Below are positions 55,234 to 64,000 of a stretch of 64,000 nucleotides of DNA, one piece after another (positions within the stretch are counted from its first letter, which is position 1; each line of letters opens with the position of its first letter). Source of the stretch: CADEED01 sp963839685 (GTDB lineage: Bacteria; Pseudomonadota; Gammaproteobacteria; Steroidobacterales; Steroidobacteraceae). The notes below the pieces were generated by a model, which was given only the letters and a program-made list of their open reading frames with translations, searched no databases and was not told the origin of the DNA. The translations under genes and the position numbers were made by a program. The stretch lies in the NCBI GenBank assembly GCA_963839685.1, contig CAWIVS010000012.1:922368-986367 (forward strand), written 5' to 3'.

Positions 55234-55270
55234 AAAGGGCCCCGCATCTCACGGTGCGGGGCCTTTGTCT
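55234..55270 (+). terminator. Rho-independent terminator
   Basis: GGCCCCGCA / TGCGGGGCC stem with an 8-base loop, preceded by AAAA and followed by TTTGTCTTT. It ends the small membrane protein transcript, and on the other strand lies right after the aldehyde dehydrogenase stop, so it may serve both. Confidence 0.8.
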
Positions 55271-55271
55271 T

Positions 55272-56768
55272 TCACCCAAGATGCAGCCACGCAGATTTCG
55301 TCTGCGTGTAGCCGATCAGGCTTTCGAGCCACTTGTCGCGCCCTTGGCCCGACTGTTTGTATCCGCCGAAAGGCTGCGTCATGTCCCCGTGGTCGAAGCA
55401 GTTGACCCAGATGACTCCCGCCTCGAGGGCACGAATGGCCTTGTGCGCGGCATTGAGATCGCGGGTCCAGAGTCCCGCCGCGAGCCCATAGATCGAATCG
55501 TTGGCGATGCTCACCGCCTCCTCGACCCCGTCGACCTCGATTGCCGCAGCCACCGGGCCGAAGATTTCCTCCCGCGCAATCGTCATGGCGTTGTTCACAT
55601 GCGAGAACAGCGTCGGGTTGACGTAGCAGCCGGGTAAGCCCGGCGTGTCGCCTCCGAATTCGAGGCGCGCACCGTCGCGCGTGCCCTGGTCGATGTACTC
55701 GAGCACGCGGGTGCGATGCTCCGCAGTGACGAGCGGCCCGAGATTGGTTGCCGGATCGAGCGGATCGCCGGCGCGAAACGCATCCTTGCCGTGCTCCACG
55801 AAACGCGCGACGAAACTTTCCGCAATCGGCCTGTCGATCAGCAGCCGCGACCCGGCGCTGCACACTTGGCCCATGTTGCCGAAGATGCCGTTGATCGCGT
55901 AGCGCACGGCCCGATCCATATCCTCGAGATCGGCGAGAAAGATCTGCGGGCTCTTGCCGCCGCATTCGAGGCTGACGCGCTTCATGTTGGACTGGCCGGC
56001 GTAGACGAGCATGCGCTTGCCGATCTCGGTGGAGCCGGTAAACGCGATCTTCGCGACGTCGCCATGCAGGGCGAGCGCGGCGCCCGCCGCCTCGCCAATG
56101 CCATTCACGACGTTGAATACGCCCGGCGGACCGCCCGCTTCGACGAACAGCTCGGCGAGCAGCAGCGCCGACAAGGGCGATTGCTCGGCAGGCTTGAGCA
56201 CCACGGAATTGCCGGCTGCGAGCGCCGGCGCGACGTTCCACGAGGCCGTCTGCAGGGGATAGTTCCAGGGAACGATGCATCCCACGACGCCGAGGGGCTC
56301 GCGCAGAATGTAGTGGAAAGCGTCCACCGCGGTCGACGTGACGGCGCCATCAATCTTGTCGCATAGCTCCGCGAAATACGCGAAGGCCTGCGCGGCTGAG
56401 GGAATATCGATCGCGAGCATGTCGCGTATCGGCTTTCCCATGCATAACGTATCGAGCAGCGCGAAGCGCTCGGCATTGGCCTCGATGAGCAGTGCGCAGC
56501 GCTGCAAGACTGCGAGCCGGTCGCGCGGCGCCATGTACCGCCAGACTCCGGACTTGAAGGACTTGCGGCACGAGGCGACGGCGCGGTCGACCTCCTCTGC
56601 GCCACCGGCCGCCGCTTCGCACAGCGGGTCACCGGTGGCTGGATTGGTGACGGTGAAGGCGGCGCCTTTGCGGGCCACGTGCTCGCCATCGATGAAATGT
56701 CCGGCCACATACTTCAGCTGCCTGGCGCGGCTGTGCCAATCCTGGCTCGTGAGTGCGGTGGCGTGCAT
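55272..56768 (-). CDS. Aldehyde dehydrogenase
   Basis: 498 residues of the NAD(P)-dependent aldehyde dehydrogenase superfamily. Motifs: NAD site PWNYPLQTASWNVAPAL, KPAEQSPLSALLLAELFVEA, the Glu in VSLECGGKSPQIFLAD and the catalytic Cys in GNMGQVCSAGSRLL. It resembles PuuC/betaine aldehyde dehydrogenases. It is the last gene of the six-gene carbohydrate operon, 8 bases after GH31, so it may oxidise an aldehyde produced from the sugar. Substrate unknown. Confidence 0.9.
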   Translation of the reverse strand: MHATALTSQDWHSRARQLKYVAGHFIDGEHVARKGAAFTVTNPATGDPLCEAAAGGAEEVDRAVASCRKSFKSGVWRYMAPRDRLAVLQRCALLIEANAERFALLDTLCMGKPIRDMLAIDIPSAAQAFAYFAELCDKIDGAVTSTAVDAFHYILREPLGVVGCIVPWNYPLQTASWNVAPALAAGNSVVLKPAEQSPLSALLLAELFVEAGGPPGVFNVVNGIGEAAGAALALHGDVAKIAFTGSTEIGKRMLVYAGQSNMKRVSLECGGKSPQIFLADLEDMDRAVRYAINGIFGNMGQVCSAGSRLLIDRPIAESFVARFVEHGKDAFRAGDPLDPATNLGPLVTAEHRTRVLEYIDQGTRDGARLEFGGDTPGLPGCYVNPTLFSHVNNAMTIAREEIFGPVAAAIEVDGVEEAVSIANDSIYGLAAGLWTRDLNAAHKAIRALEAGVIWVNCFDHGDMTQPFGGYKQSGQGRDKWLESLIGYTQTKSAWLHLG

Positions 56769-56776
56769 GAGTGGCC

Positions 56777-59266
56777 TCAGCGCCAGCGCACCACGACTTG
56801 CGGCGCGTCGTCGAATTCGAGTGTCGCTTGCGGCTTCATCGCCTCCATTTGCCGCAGGCTTTCCAGGTACTGCTTGTCGTAGTAGACATCGCTCAAACCA
56901 TCGAGAGGATCGAGCATGCGAACGATCCGCGATTGCACGGCCGTCGCTACCCCATTGACGGTCGCCCCGGCGATGGATTCGAAGCCATGCAGGATCACCT
57001 GGATCCGGCGAAACCGAGCGGCGTAGTTGCCTTCGGGGCGCGAGAAGCTGAGCTGCTTCGCGGCCGGGTCGAACGAGATGCCGCGCTTGCGGTATTGCCC
57101 TTTGCGGTAGTTCAGCGTTTCGCCGTCATCGTCGTAGTAGACGAATTCGTTCCGCTCGCTGCCGTTGAACACATGCACGTAGAGCACCGGCCCCGGATTG
57201 TGACGCGTCGATTGCACTTTCCCTTGCATGGGAATGATCGCGGAAGCCTTCGCGAAGATCGGGATCCGGTGGCCTGCATAGTCCCTAGTGACGACACGGG
57301 CGCCGTCGAGCCTCTCGTCCGTGAAGAGGTCATACCATTCGCCGGCCGGAAGGTATGTCGACTTCGATTGATCCTTGCTGGTCAATGGATCGACCAGCAG
57401 TCCCGGCCCGAACAGAAATTCGTATTGGAATTTTGGGTCGTAGACGGGGGCGTCGAAGGGAGAGTCGATGCTGAGGCTGCGACTCACCGGCATTCCGCTC
57501 TGCGCCGCCTCATAGAACACCGAATAGAGATACGGCATCAGCTCGTAGCGGAATTCGATGTAGGTCTTGGCGATCGCTTCGACCTCTTCGCCGTAGGCCC
57601 AGGGCTCGTTGGCCGCGACGTACTGCGCGCGATGGTTCCTCAGGTACGGCGCGAAGACCCCAACCTCGATCCAGCGACGGAACAGATCCTTGTTGCCATC
57701 GCCGATATAGCCACCGAGGTCGGGACCGGTGAACGGCACGCCTGACAATCCCATCTGATTGATGAGTAGCGCGCCGAGCAGAATGTGCTCGTCCTTCGCC
57801 TGGTTGTCGCCGCTCCAGACAGCGGCATAGCGCTGAATGCCCGCGAACCCCGAGCGGCTCAGTACGAAGGGACGCCGGTTGCCACCATACTGCTCGGCCG
57901 ACTCGAACGCGGCGCGCGCCATGAGCATGCCGTAGTAGTTCTGCGCTTCGAGCGCCGAGGTCTTCTGTCCGTCGAAGTCGAACAACACGTTGTCCGGCAT
58001 GGCCTGGCCATCGATCGCCGGCTCGTTCATGTCATTCCAGAGGCCGTGGATGCCGAGATCCTGGTAGAGCTTCATGTTGTCGATCCACCAGCGGCGCCCG
58101 CGCGGATCGGAGAAATCGACGAAATGATTGGTGTTGGGCGCGATGTCCGCGACATACAACGCGCCATCGGCATAGCGCAGGAATACGTTCTCTTTGAGGC
58201 CGCTCTTGTATTGCGCGTAGCTGTCGTCGATGGCGATGCCGGGATTGATCGAGGCTGTCAGCTCGATGTTCATGCCACGAAGTGTGTCGGCGAGGCGCCG
58301 CATGTCCGGGAAGCGTTCCCGATTGATGCGAAACGGCTGATAGACGTGCAGGTAATCGGCATCCAGCACGATGCCGTCGAGCGGAATGCGCTTGGCGCGG
58401 AAGGTGTTGGCGATGAACATCACCTGACTTTCCGGATAGTAGCTGCAGCGCGACTGCTGGTAGCCGAGGCTCCAGCGCGGCGGCAGCGGCATCCGACCGG
58501 TGAGACTCGTGTAGTGCTCCAGGATCTTGCGAACCGAGGCATCGAAGATGAAGAACTCGTCCAGGGCCCCGCCATCGAAGCTGAAGGACGCGAAGCGGCG
58601 ATTGGAAACGCCGAAGTTGAATACAGATCGATAGGAGTTATTGAAGAAGAGCCCGTACACCTTGCCGTGATGCAGCCCCATGAAGAAGGGAATGCTCACG
58701 TACATGGGAACCTTGGGATCGTCGTACCGGTAGTAGTCCGTGTTCTTGAGCGTGACCACCGACCCGCGCCGGTCGAGATTCCCGAGCTGCTCGCCCATGC
58801 CGATGAAGCGCTCGTCGCCCTGCAATCGCTTGTAGACGGTGATCTTGTTGCCCGTGAGCGTCATGCCGAGCTCTTTGCCGGGCAGATCCTCGTTGATGAC
58901 GGTGCCGTTGGCATCCTTGAACGTGATTCGAAGGTCGGGTCGCAGCTCGACCTCTGCCGTGATGCTCGACGTCTTGACCACGACGAGCGGGTCGCTGGCG
59001 TCCACGCTGAACTGCGAGAAGGCAGGCAATTCGTCCGTGGTCAGGGCATAGCCGACGTGTCGCTCGGACCCTTGCGGCGTGACTCGCACGCGCATGATGT
59101 TGGGCGAATAGACATCGAGCGAGAATTCGGCCGAGGCGGTGCGTCCGGTAATTCCGTGTGCCGTTTTCTGATGCGAGAGCACGGCGCCAAGGCCGGCGGC
59201 GCTCAGCGCCGCAGGAGCCAGCATGCCCAGCAAGAGGAAGAGCAAACTCGCGCGACTTGACATCAT
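56777..59266 (-). CDS. Glycoside hydrolase family 31 (alpha-glucosidase/xylosidase type)
   Basis: 829 residues with a signal peptide (ASLLFLLLGMLAPAALSAAG). Typical GH31 architecture: N-terminal beta-sandwich, a TIM barrel with nucleophile Asp in HGLWNDMNEPAIDGQ, the acid/base region RYAAVWSGDNQAKDEH and the C-terminal domain. Retaining exo-enzymes of this family release glucose, xylose or related sugars. Export means it acts in the periplasm or outside. Its ATG overlaps the cytochrome b561 stop (ATGATG/TGA), so translation is coupled. Confidence 0.9.
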   Translation of the reverse strand: MMSSRASLLFLLLGMLAPAALSAAGLGAVLSHQKTAHGITGRTASAEFSLDVYSPNIMRVRVTPQGSERHVGYALTTDELPAFSQFSVDASDPLVVVKTSSITAEVELRPDLRITFKDANGTVINEDLPGKELGMTLTGNKITVYKRLQGDERFIGMGEQLGNLDRRGSVVTLKNTDYYRYDDPKVPMYVSIPFFMGLHHGKVYGLFFNNSYRSVFNFGVSNRRFASFSFDGGALDEFFIFDASVRKILEHYTSLTGRMPLPPRWSLGYQQSRCSYYPESQVMFIANTFRAKRIPLDGIVLDADYLHVYQPFRINRERFPDMRRLADTLRGMNIELTASINPGIAIDDSYAQYKSGLKENVFLRYADGALYVADIAPNTNHFVDFSDPRGRRWWIDNMKLYQDLGIHGLWNDMNEPAIDGQAMPDNVLFDFDGQKTSALEAQNYYGMLMARAAFESAEQYGGNRRPFVLSRSGFAGIQRYAAVWSGDNQAKDEHILLGALLINQMGLSGVPFTGPDLGGYIGDGNKDLFRRWIEVGVFAPYLRNHRAQYVAANEPWAYGEEVEAIAKTYIEFRYELMPYLYSVFYEAAQSGMPVSRSLSIDSPFDAPVYDPKFQYEFLFGPGLLVDPLTSKDQSKSTYLPAGEWYDLFTDERLDGARVVTRDYAGHRIPIFAKASAIIPMQGKVQSTRHNPGPVLYVHVFNGSERNEFVYYDDDGETLNYRKGQYRKRGISFDPAAKQLSFSRPEGNYAARFRRIQVILHGFESIAGATVNGVATAVQSRIVRMLDPLDGLSDVYYDKQYLESLRQMEAMKPQATLEFDDAPQVVVRWR

Positions 59267-59850
59267 TGTCGTTTGACGCCGCGGAACGTCATGCGCTGCA
59301 AGGTCGGCACACGGTCGAACCACTGGTGCTTGATCGCGCCTGTGAGATGCGCTGCGAGCAGGAAATACAGCAGGTAACTCAGCGTGACGTGAATCTTCCC
59401 GGCGACGACGTCGAGCGCCTCCTTGGCGGGACTGGGCGGCATGTTCATCACCCAGGGAATCCGCGGCATCTCGAACAGGCCGAAGACGTCGATGGGGACA
59501 TCGGCGGCCCATTCCCAGGCCGAGTCGTAGATCCAGCCGGATAGGGGCATCGCGATAATCATGAAATACAAGGCGGCATGCCCGGTGCGAGCGGCTACGA
59601 CCTGCCAGCGAGGGATCGCCGGGCTGAATGGCGGCGGACGATGGCCGATGCGCCACAGGAGGCGCAGCAGCGCGAGACCGAGAACCGTGATGCCGATGGT
59701 CTTGTGCGCGTTGGTGTACGGCTGCGCGATCTCTGCGGGGATGGTATGGAAAATCCACGCCAGGATGATGTTGCTGATCACCAGGGCGGCAATGAGCCAA
59801 TGCAGGATGATCGCAGTACGCGTATAGCGATCGACGACCGGTTGCTGCAT
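59263..59850 (-). CDS. Cytochrome b561 family protein
   Basis: 195 residues with four membrane segments and His pairs for heme (AIILHWLIAALVISNIILAW, NAHKTIGITVLGLALLRLLW, GHAALYFMIIAMPLSGWIYD, KIHVTLSYLLYFLLAAHLTG). Bacterial b561 proteins carry electrons from periplasmic dehydrogenases to quinone or remove superoxide. Its place between PhyH and GH31 in a sugar operon suggests a link to sugar oxidation. The ATG at 59850 follows AGGAAGTC. Confidence 0.88.
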   Translation of the reverse strand: MQQPVVDRYTRTAIILHWLIAALVISNIILAWIFHTIPAEIAQPYTNAHKTIGITVLGLALLRLLWRIGHRPPPFSPAIPRWQVVAARTGHAALYFMIIAMPLSGWIYDSAWEWAADVPIDVFGLFEMPRIPWVMNMPPSPAKEALDVVAGKIHVTLSYLLYFLLAAHLTGAIKHQWFDRVPTLQRMTFRGVKRQ

Positions 59851-59885
59851 GTGACTTCCTTTGCGGCCAATGTCGGGACGAGCAA

Positions 59886-60728
59886 CTAGCGAGGCAGATT
59901 CCGCGCGGTCGTGTCGCGCTCCTCGGCGAGCCAGACGTCGCTGTTCTCCTCGCCGCTGAAGCGTCGCTCCCCATACTCGCGAATCCTGCTGTCCGGCACT
60001 TTGATGAGCGGCGTATAGCGAGGATGCTGCGACTCCTTGTATGGGTCGTTGCGGGCCGCGTTGTAGCTGCAGATCATCGACCAGCGCGGGTGCTGCGACT
60101 TGTTCTGATCCGATCGATGCAGCGTGTTGCAATGGAAGAAGAGCACGTCGCCCGGTTCCATCTCGACGTACACGAGCTCCTGCCGCTTCAGGACCTCCTT
60201 GACTCGCTCAAGGTCGGCAACTCCGGCCTGTTCGCCGGTGAGGACATGATCGATCCGGCCCAGCAAATGCGAGCTGCGCACGACCTGCAGGCAGCCGTTC
60301 TCGCGCGTGCAGCGGTCGACCGCGATGAAGGCGCTGCCCATCCACGGATTGAGACAGGCATTGTGGTACCAGTAGCCGTAGTCCTGGTGCCAGGTCCACG
60401 CGCCGCCGATCAGCGGGTCTTTCATGATCATCTTCGAGTGATAGTGATACACCTCGCCGCCCAGGATTTTTTCCATCGAGCCGACGATCGACTCCGAGCG
60501 CGCGATCATGCCGTAGATCGTGTCGGTGGGATGATTCCACAGCGACAGGCGCACGATGCCGCCTTCGCCGTCCGCTCGGCCGAAGGCATGCTGGTCGAGC
60601 ACCCGGTCGGCGCGCGCCGCGCGCCCGAGCAGGTCGACCTCGACGGCATCGAGCATGCCGCATGCCAGCACGAAGCCGTCGACGTTGAATGCGCCGGCCT
60701 CCGCATCGCCAATAGCTCCACTGGCCAT
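59886..60728 (-). CDS. Phytanoyl-CoA dioxygenase (PhyH) family protein
   Basis: 280 residues of the Fe(II)/2-oxoglutarate-dependent PhyH family. The iron ligands are visible: H-x-D in GAWTWHQDYGYWYHNACL and the distal His in VLFFHCNTLHRSDQN, followed by an Arg that may bind 2-oxoglutarate. The N-terminus is short, with no signal peptide. It lies 5 bases after the sugar porter gene. In such settings PhyH proteins may hydroxylate sugars, amino acids or other small molecules. Substrate unknown. Confidence 0.85.
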   Translation of the reverse strand: MASGAIGDAEAGAFNVDGFVLACGMLDAVEVDLLGRAARADRVLDQHAFGRADGEGGIVRLSLWNHPTDTIYGMIARSESIVGSMEKILGGEVYHYHSKMIMKDPLIGGAWTWHQDYGYWYHNACLNPWMGSAFIAVDRCTRENGCLQVVRSSHLLGRIDHVLTGEQAGVADLERVKEVLKRQELVYVEMEPGDVLFFHCNTLHRSDQNKSQHPRWSMICSYNAARNDPYKESQHPRYTPLIKVPDSRIREYGERRFSGEENSDVWLAEERDTTARNLPR

Positions 60729-60733
60729 AAGGA

Positions 60734-62083
60734 TTACCTCCTCTCAGTACGCGGCTCGGCCCAGAACTTCTCAATCTCCTCGAGCGTCCGGTTCTTGGTC
60801 TCCGGCACGAACTTCCACGTGAACAGCGCCTGCGCCAGCGAAAAGGCCGCCAGGATCGCGAATGTGGGCGCTTGCCCCAATTGATTCAATGCCGTCGGGA
60901 AAAACAGTACCACCACGGCGTTCGCCACCCACTGGGTCAGCACGGGCACGGTCATCGCAGTGCCCCGGACGTGCGTGGGAAGGATCTCCGGCACCAGCGT
61001 CCAGAACACCGGGCCGATACACGACGCGAAGAAAGCGAGGTACGCCAGGATCAGGACCAGGGCCAGGGTGCCCTCGAAATGCCCAAGCAGCACGGAGACC
61101 GTCAGCACGGCGAGCGCCACGGCCATGCCAAGCGATCCGGCGATGTACAAGGGGCGGCGGCCGTAGCGATCGATAGTCCAGAACGACACCAGCGTGAACA
61201 CGAAGTTGACGATGCCCACGACGAACGTGGACAACAGCGCAGCGTCCAGTTCCCACCCCGCCGACTGAAAGATCATCGGCGCGTAGTCGATGACCGTATT
61301 GATGCCGGAGAAATGAATCAGGATGGCGAGCCAGAAGCCGACGAACACGGCGCGGCGCACGCCCGGCTGAAAAATCTCCCTCCATGAGCGGCTGCTGCCT
61401 GCCGCTGCGGCAGCAGTGGCCGACGCCACCTCGTGCTGTGAGTCGCCGAGTCGCTGCATGATGGCGCGCGCATCGTCGTGGCGCCCTGCCATGAATAGGA
61501 AGCGCGGTGTCTCGGGGGCACGCAACAACAACGCGAAGAAAATCACCGACGGGATCACGCCTGTGCCGAACATCCAGCGCCAGTTGTCCGGGCCGATGTT
61601 GTGCAGTAGATAGTTGATGCAATACGACACCAGGATGCCCGTGACGATGGACATCTGGTAGAGCGCGCCCAACCTGCCACGCACCTCCGCCGGCGCCACT
61701 TCCGAGATGTACATCGGCGCGGCCAGCGACACCCCGCCGACGGCAAGACCACCGATGAAGCGCGCGGCGAGGAAGCTCGGAAAATCCCAGGCAATGGCCG
61801 TTGCCACCGACGTCAACGCGAACAACACGGCAATCCACAACAGAACGTAACGGCGGCCGTAGCGATCGCTGAGCCGGCCCGTGATGGCGGCTCCAAGCGC
61901 GCAGCCGAACAGCAGCGAGCTGAACGCAACACCCAGGCCGAAATCACCGAGCTCGAAATGCCGGGCGAGGAACGGGCCCGCGCCGCTGATGATGGCTACG
62001 TCGAATCCAAACAGCAGGCCGCCGGTAGCGGCGGTACAGGCGAGGAACAGGACATAGCGCAGATCATCGCGGCCTGGCGCAGG
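60734..62083 (-). CDS. Sugar porter (MFS), start unclear
   Basis: About 440 residues, twelve membrane segments. Sugar-porter marks: GGLLFGFDVAIISGAGPFLA, GRLSDRYGRR, PETPRFLFMAGR, DRYGRRPLYIAG and PETKNRTLEEIE. It resembles XylE/GalP/AraE, H+-sugar symporters. The coding frame is open from 62083 to the stop at 60734, but has no ATG or GTG after the upstream gene's stop at 62084, only CTG at 62062; the first accepted start is a TTG at 61840, which would lose the first two segments. A lost start or an indel near 62070 is likely. Confidence 0.8.
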   Translation of the reverse strand, partial: PAPGRDDLRYVLFLACTAATGGLLFGFDVAIISGAGPFLARHFELGDFGLGVAFSSLLFGCALGAAITGRLSDRYGRRYVLLWIAVLFALTSVATAIAWDFPSFLAARFIGGLAVGGVSLAAPMYISEVAPAEVRGRLGALYQMSIVTGILVSYCINYLLHNIGPDNWRWMFGTGVIPSVIFFALLLRAPETPRFLFMAGRHDDARAIMQRLGDSQHEVASATAAAAAGSSRSWREIFQPGVRRAVFVGFWLAILIHFSGINTVIDYAPMIFQSAGWELDAALLSTFVVGIVNFVFTLVSFWTIDRYGRRPLYIAGSLGMAVALAVLTVSVLLGHFEGTLALVLILAYLAFFASCIGPVFWTLVPEILPTHVRGTAMTVPVLTQWVANAVVVLFFPTALNQLGQAPTFAILAAFSLAQALFTWKFVPETKNRTLEEIEKFWAEPRTERR

Positions 62084-64000
62084 CTATTCTTTGGCGAGTT
62101 TCTTCAGCATCTCGCCGATCTCTGGGTTCGACATGAACGAGCGCCACAACACGCCGGTGCGATGATTCTCGACCATGGCGACGATCGGCGCCTGGTTGAG
62201 CCCCATGTAGTGATAGGCGAGCCAACTCTGGCTCGGGTTGTAGTTGTCGCGCGGACCGTAGATGCCCCAGAGCTCGGCGCCAAGCTCGCGGTAAAAATGC
62301 TTGAACGCGGCCATCGACGCTTCGGGCGTAAAGGGGTACGACGCCAGCGCGCCGGTGAGCGTGATCGTGCCTTCGTCGTTCCACTGATCCGGCGCCGGCG
62401 TCGTGTAGCCGTTGAAACCGAAGCTCGCGGTCAGACCCCAGGCATTCGGCCCGTAGCCTTCGAACTTCTTGGGATTGGCGATGCAGTAGGCGCGATTGAT
62501 CTCGGCGATGCGGCGGCTGTTCTCGAAGTACGAGTCCGTGTATCGATCCCGCAATGCATGCGGATCAAACGCCATGAAGATGTAGTGTATGAAAAACAGC
62601 GGCCCGCCGCTGCTGACGCCGACGTCGAGCTTGGTGCCGTAGAAAGTCTGGCCGTTTGCATAGAGCTTGCCGTCCGGGCTCCCTGACCAGCCTTCCCGAT
62701 AGCTCTGGGCGTTCTGGAGCTGGCTGGCCCAGCCGCTGTAGTACATGCTCGCGGGCAGCGGATGTGTGGGCGATGCGATCGCGAAGAGATAGGTCGGAAG
62801 GGTCTCGTTGAATCCGATCAGCGGATGTTGAATCTGAAATCCCCATTGCGGCGACCAGTGCCAGTAGATATACGGGCTGTCGGGCTTCATGCGATACCAG
62901 TCCCATTCCACGGCGTGCCACAGAGCGGTGATGCGCTTGCCCAGAGCTTGCTCGCGCGAGCCCTTGCGGTTGAAATAACCGCGCGCGGTCAGGAGCCCCT
63001 GGATCATGTACGTAGTTTCGATGATGTCGCCACCGTTGTCGTACATGCCGAACAGCGACATCGTCGCGCCCGTTTCATCGTTGTAGTAGTGCGACCAGGC
63101 GCCGTGATAACGCGGCGCGCGCTCCAGGAATAACACGAGGGTCTCGAGCCGCCCGAGACCCTGGTCGCGCGTGATGAACTTGCGGTCGACGGCGGCGATG
63201 AGGGCACTGATACCGAGCCCGGTCGCGCCCGTGGCGAGGATCCGATCGTCGCCGGGCAAGTTCTCGCGAGCCATGCCCGTACGGGTGCTCGATGCCTCCC
63301 AGTAATACCGGAATGCCGCCTCCTGCAACATCGTCGAGCAACTCGTCGTCACTCATCTCGCGCGTCGCCGCGGTCACGGCAGCCGACTGCGCCGACTCGC
63401 GGCCCTGCCAGTCCGCGGCCGCGACCCGGTAGCGCGCCGTGACGCCGGAACGGCCGATGAAATCCGCCAGGCGATTCACGCCCGGCCGTTGTATGCCGAC
63501 GGGGACGAACGGCTGCGAACCGGTCGAGCGATACACGATGTAGAGATCCGCGCTGCTCGCCGCGGGCGCGCGCCATTGCACGTCGATGTGACGGTCGTAA
63601 CCCTTGGCCGACACGGAGTCGGGAACGGGCAGCGCCGCTGCGGCGACGCCCGTCGCTGGCTCATCGTCGACGCGAATGTCGTCGACGATCAGCACGTGCT
63701 TCGCACCGTCGGCACGCCCCTGGTGAAAGATGACGCTCTGCAGGCGCTCAGGGTGAAACTGATACACGGAGGCCGAACGCAGCTCCTTCATGGGAATTCG
63801 CACCGGCACCCAACGTCCGGCGGGCAGTTCGCCGATGTAGGTCGCCAGCGGTGTCGAGACCGTGAAGCTGCCGGGCATAGTCGCGACCTGCAGGCCGCTG
63901 CGTTCATCCGACAGCATGACGCTCGGCAGATCGGCGGCCGCAATGGGCTCCTGGGAATACAGCCAGAAATACAGAGTGCTGCCGGACATCTCCGGGTACC
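62084..64000 (-). CDS. GH144-type glycosidase (PF10091-like), frameshift, runs off window
   Basis: Its C-terminal 420 residues form the glycoamylase-like alpha/alpha barrel: LGISALIAAVDRKFITRDQG, PYIYWHWSPQWGFQIQHPLI, VSSGGPLFFIHYIFMAFDPH, GFNGYTTPAPDQWNDEGTIT. This family includes endo-beta-1,2-glucanases (GH144). Upstream it has a beta-sandwich, carbohydrate-binding-like (PAGRWVPVRIPMKELRSASV), and an FN3-like domain (IDVQWRAPAASSADLYIVYR). The frame breaks near 63332: CTCGACGATGTTGCAG should read CTCGACATGTTGCAG. The gene's 5' end lies beyond the window. First known gene of the carbohydrate operon. Confidence 0.8.

Noticed and set aside
57785..59260. 491-codon plus-strand open frame
   Set aside because: Fully antisense to the GH31 gene, whose catalytic motifs are clear; the plus-strand protein has no recognisable motif.
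1..64000. tRNA, rRNA, CRISPR arrays, intact insertion sequences, prophage genes
   Set aside because: Looked for T-loop GTTCGAATC patterns, regular spaced repeats and transposase or integrase motifs on both strands; none found.

Overview
The window is a dense, GC-rich chromosomal segment of a Gram-negative, probably aerobic proteobacterium. Signal peptides, lipoboxes, a Tat signal, OmpA domains and a cytochrome b561 show an envelope with a periplasm and outer membrane. The mix of families (TPR-sulfotransferase, secreted M20 peptidases, a DUF6600-like protein, Kai and Crp/Fnr paralogues) resembles soil or freshwater Gammaproteobacteria of the Steroidobacteraceae/Nevskiales type. That placement is an inference from gene content; no rRNA or other marker gene is present. 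I found no tRNA, rRNA, CRISPR array or intact insertion sequence.

Layout. 0-2.4 kb: a partial TPR protein and a secreted M20 peptidase. 2.5-7.6 kb: a four-gene cluster of PspA, AAA+ ATPase, membrane coiled-coil protein and a membrane-tethered substrate-binding/OmpA fusion, which looks like an envelope-stress module. 7.8-10.4 kb: UdgX, an FN3 protein and a His-rich lipoprotein. 10.9-15 kb: acyl-CoA ligase, an alpha/beta-hydrolase/cupin fusion and a LysR regulator. 15-25 kb: an MddA-like methyltransferase, a CadC-like regulator, RarD, a DUF6600-like protein, a methyltransferase, a second M20 peptidase and glutathione peroxidase. 25-38 kb: mostly intact genes, including a HEAT protein, a DedA-rhodanese fusion, a TetR/SDR pair with a visible operator, a LysR-controlled isochorismatase/DoxX/pirin set, an ABC-2 permease and a TAP-like hydrolase. 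36.5-44.5 kb: a DUF4398/OmpA/GlsB envelope operon, a histidine kinase, two Crp/Fnr regulators, KaiC, KaiB and a PAS-Crp regulator. A shared palindrome (GTGCG-N4-CGCACATAG) occurs three times in this block. 44.5-49 kb: a phosphodiesterase-type hydrolase, a histidine kinase and dodecin, among several gene remnants. 49-55 kb: DUF4097 protein, epoxide hydrolase, a lower-GC Tat-exported metallohydrolase and a small membrane protein. 55-64 kb: a six-gene operon on the minus strand (GH144-type glycosidase, sugar porter, PhyH dioxygenase, cytochrome b561, GH31, aldehyde dehydrogenase), probably for uptake and oxidation of a carbohydrate.

Reading frames. At least ten otherwise well-conserved genes carry one or more frame breaks, several explained by a single extra base. 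Others, and the whole 24.5-38 kb stretch, are intact. This pattern fits residual indels in a draft or long-read assembly better than gene decay, so frameshifted genes are given here as single spans. The remnants at 45.6-48.6 kb and 54.6 kb are truncated and look like true decay.
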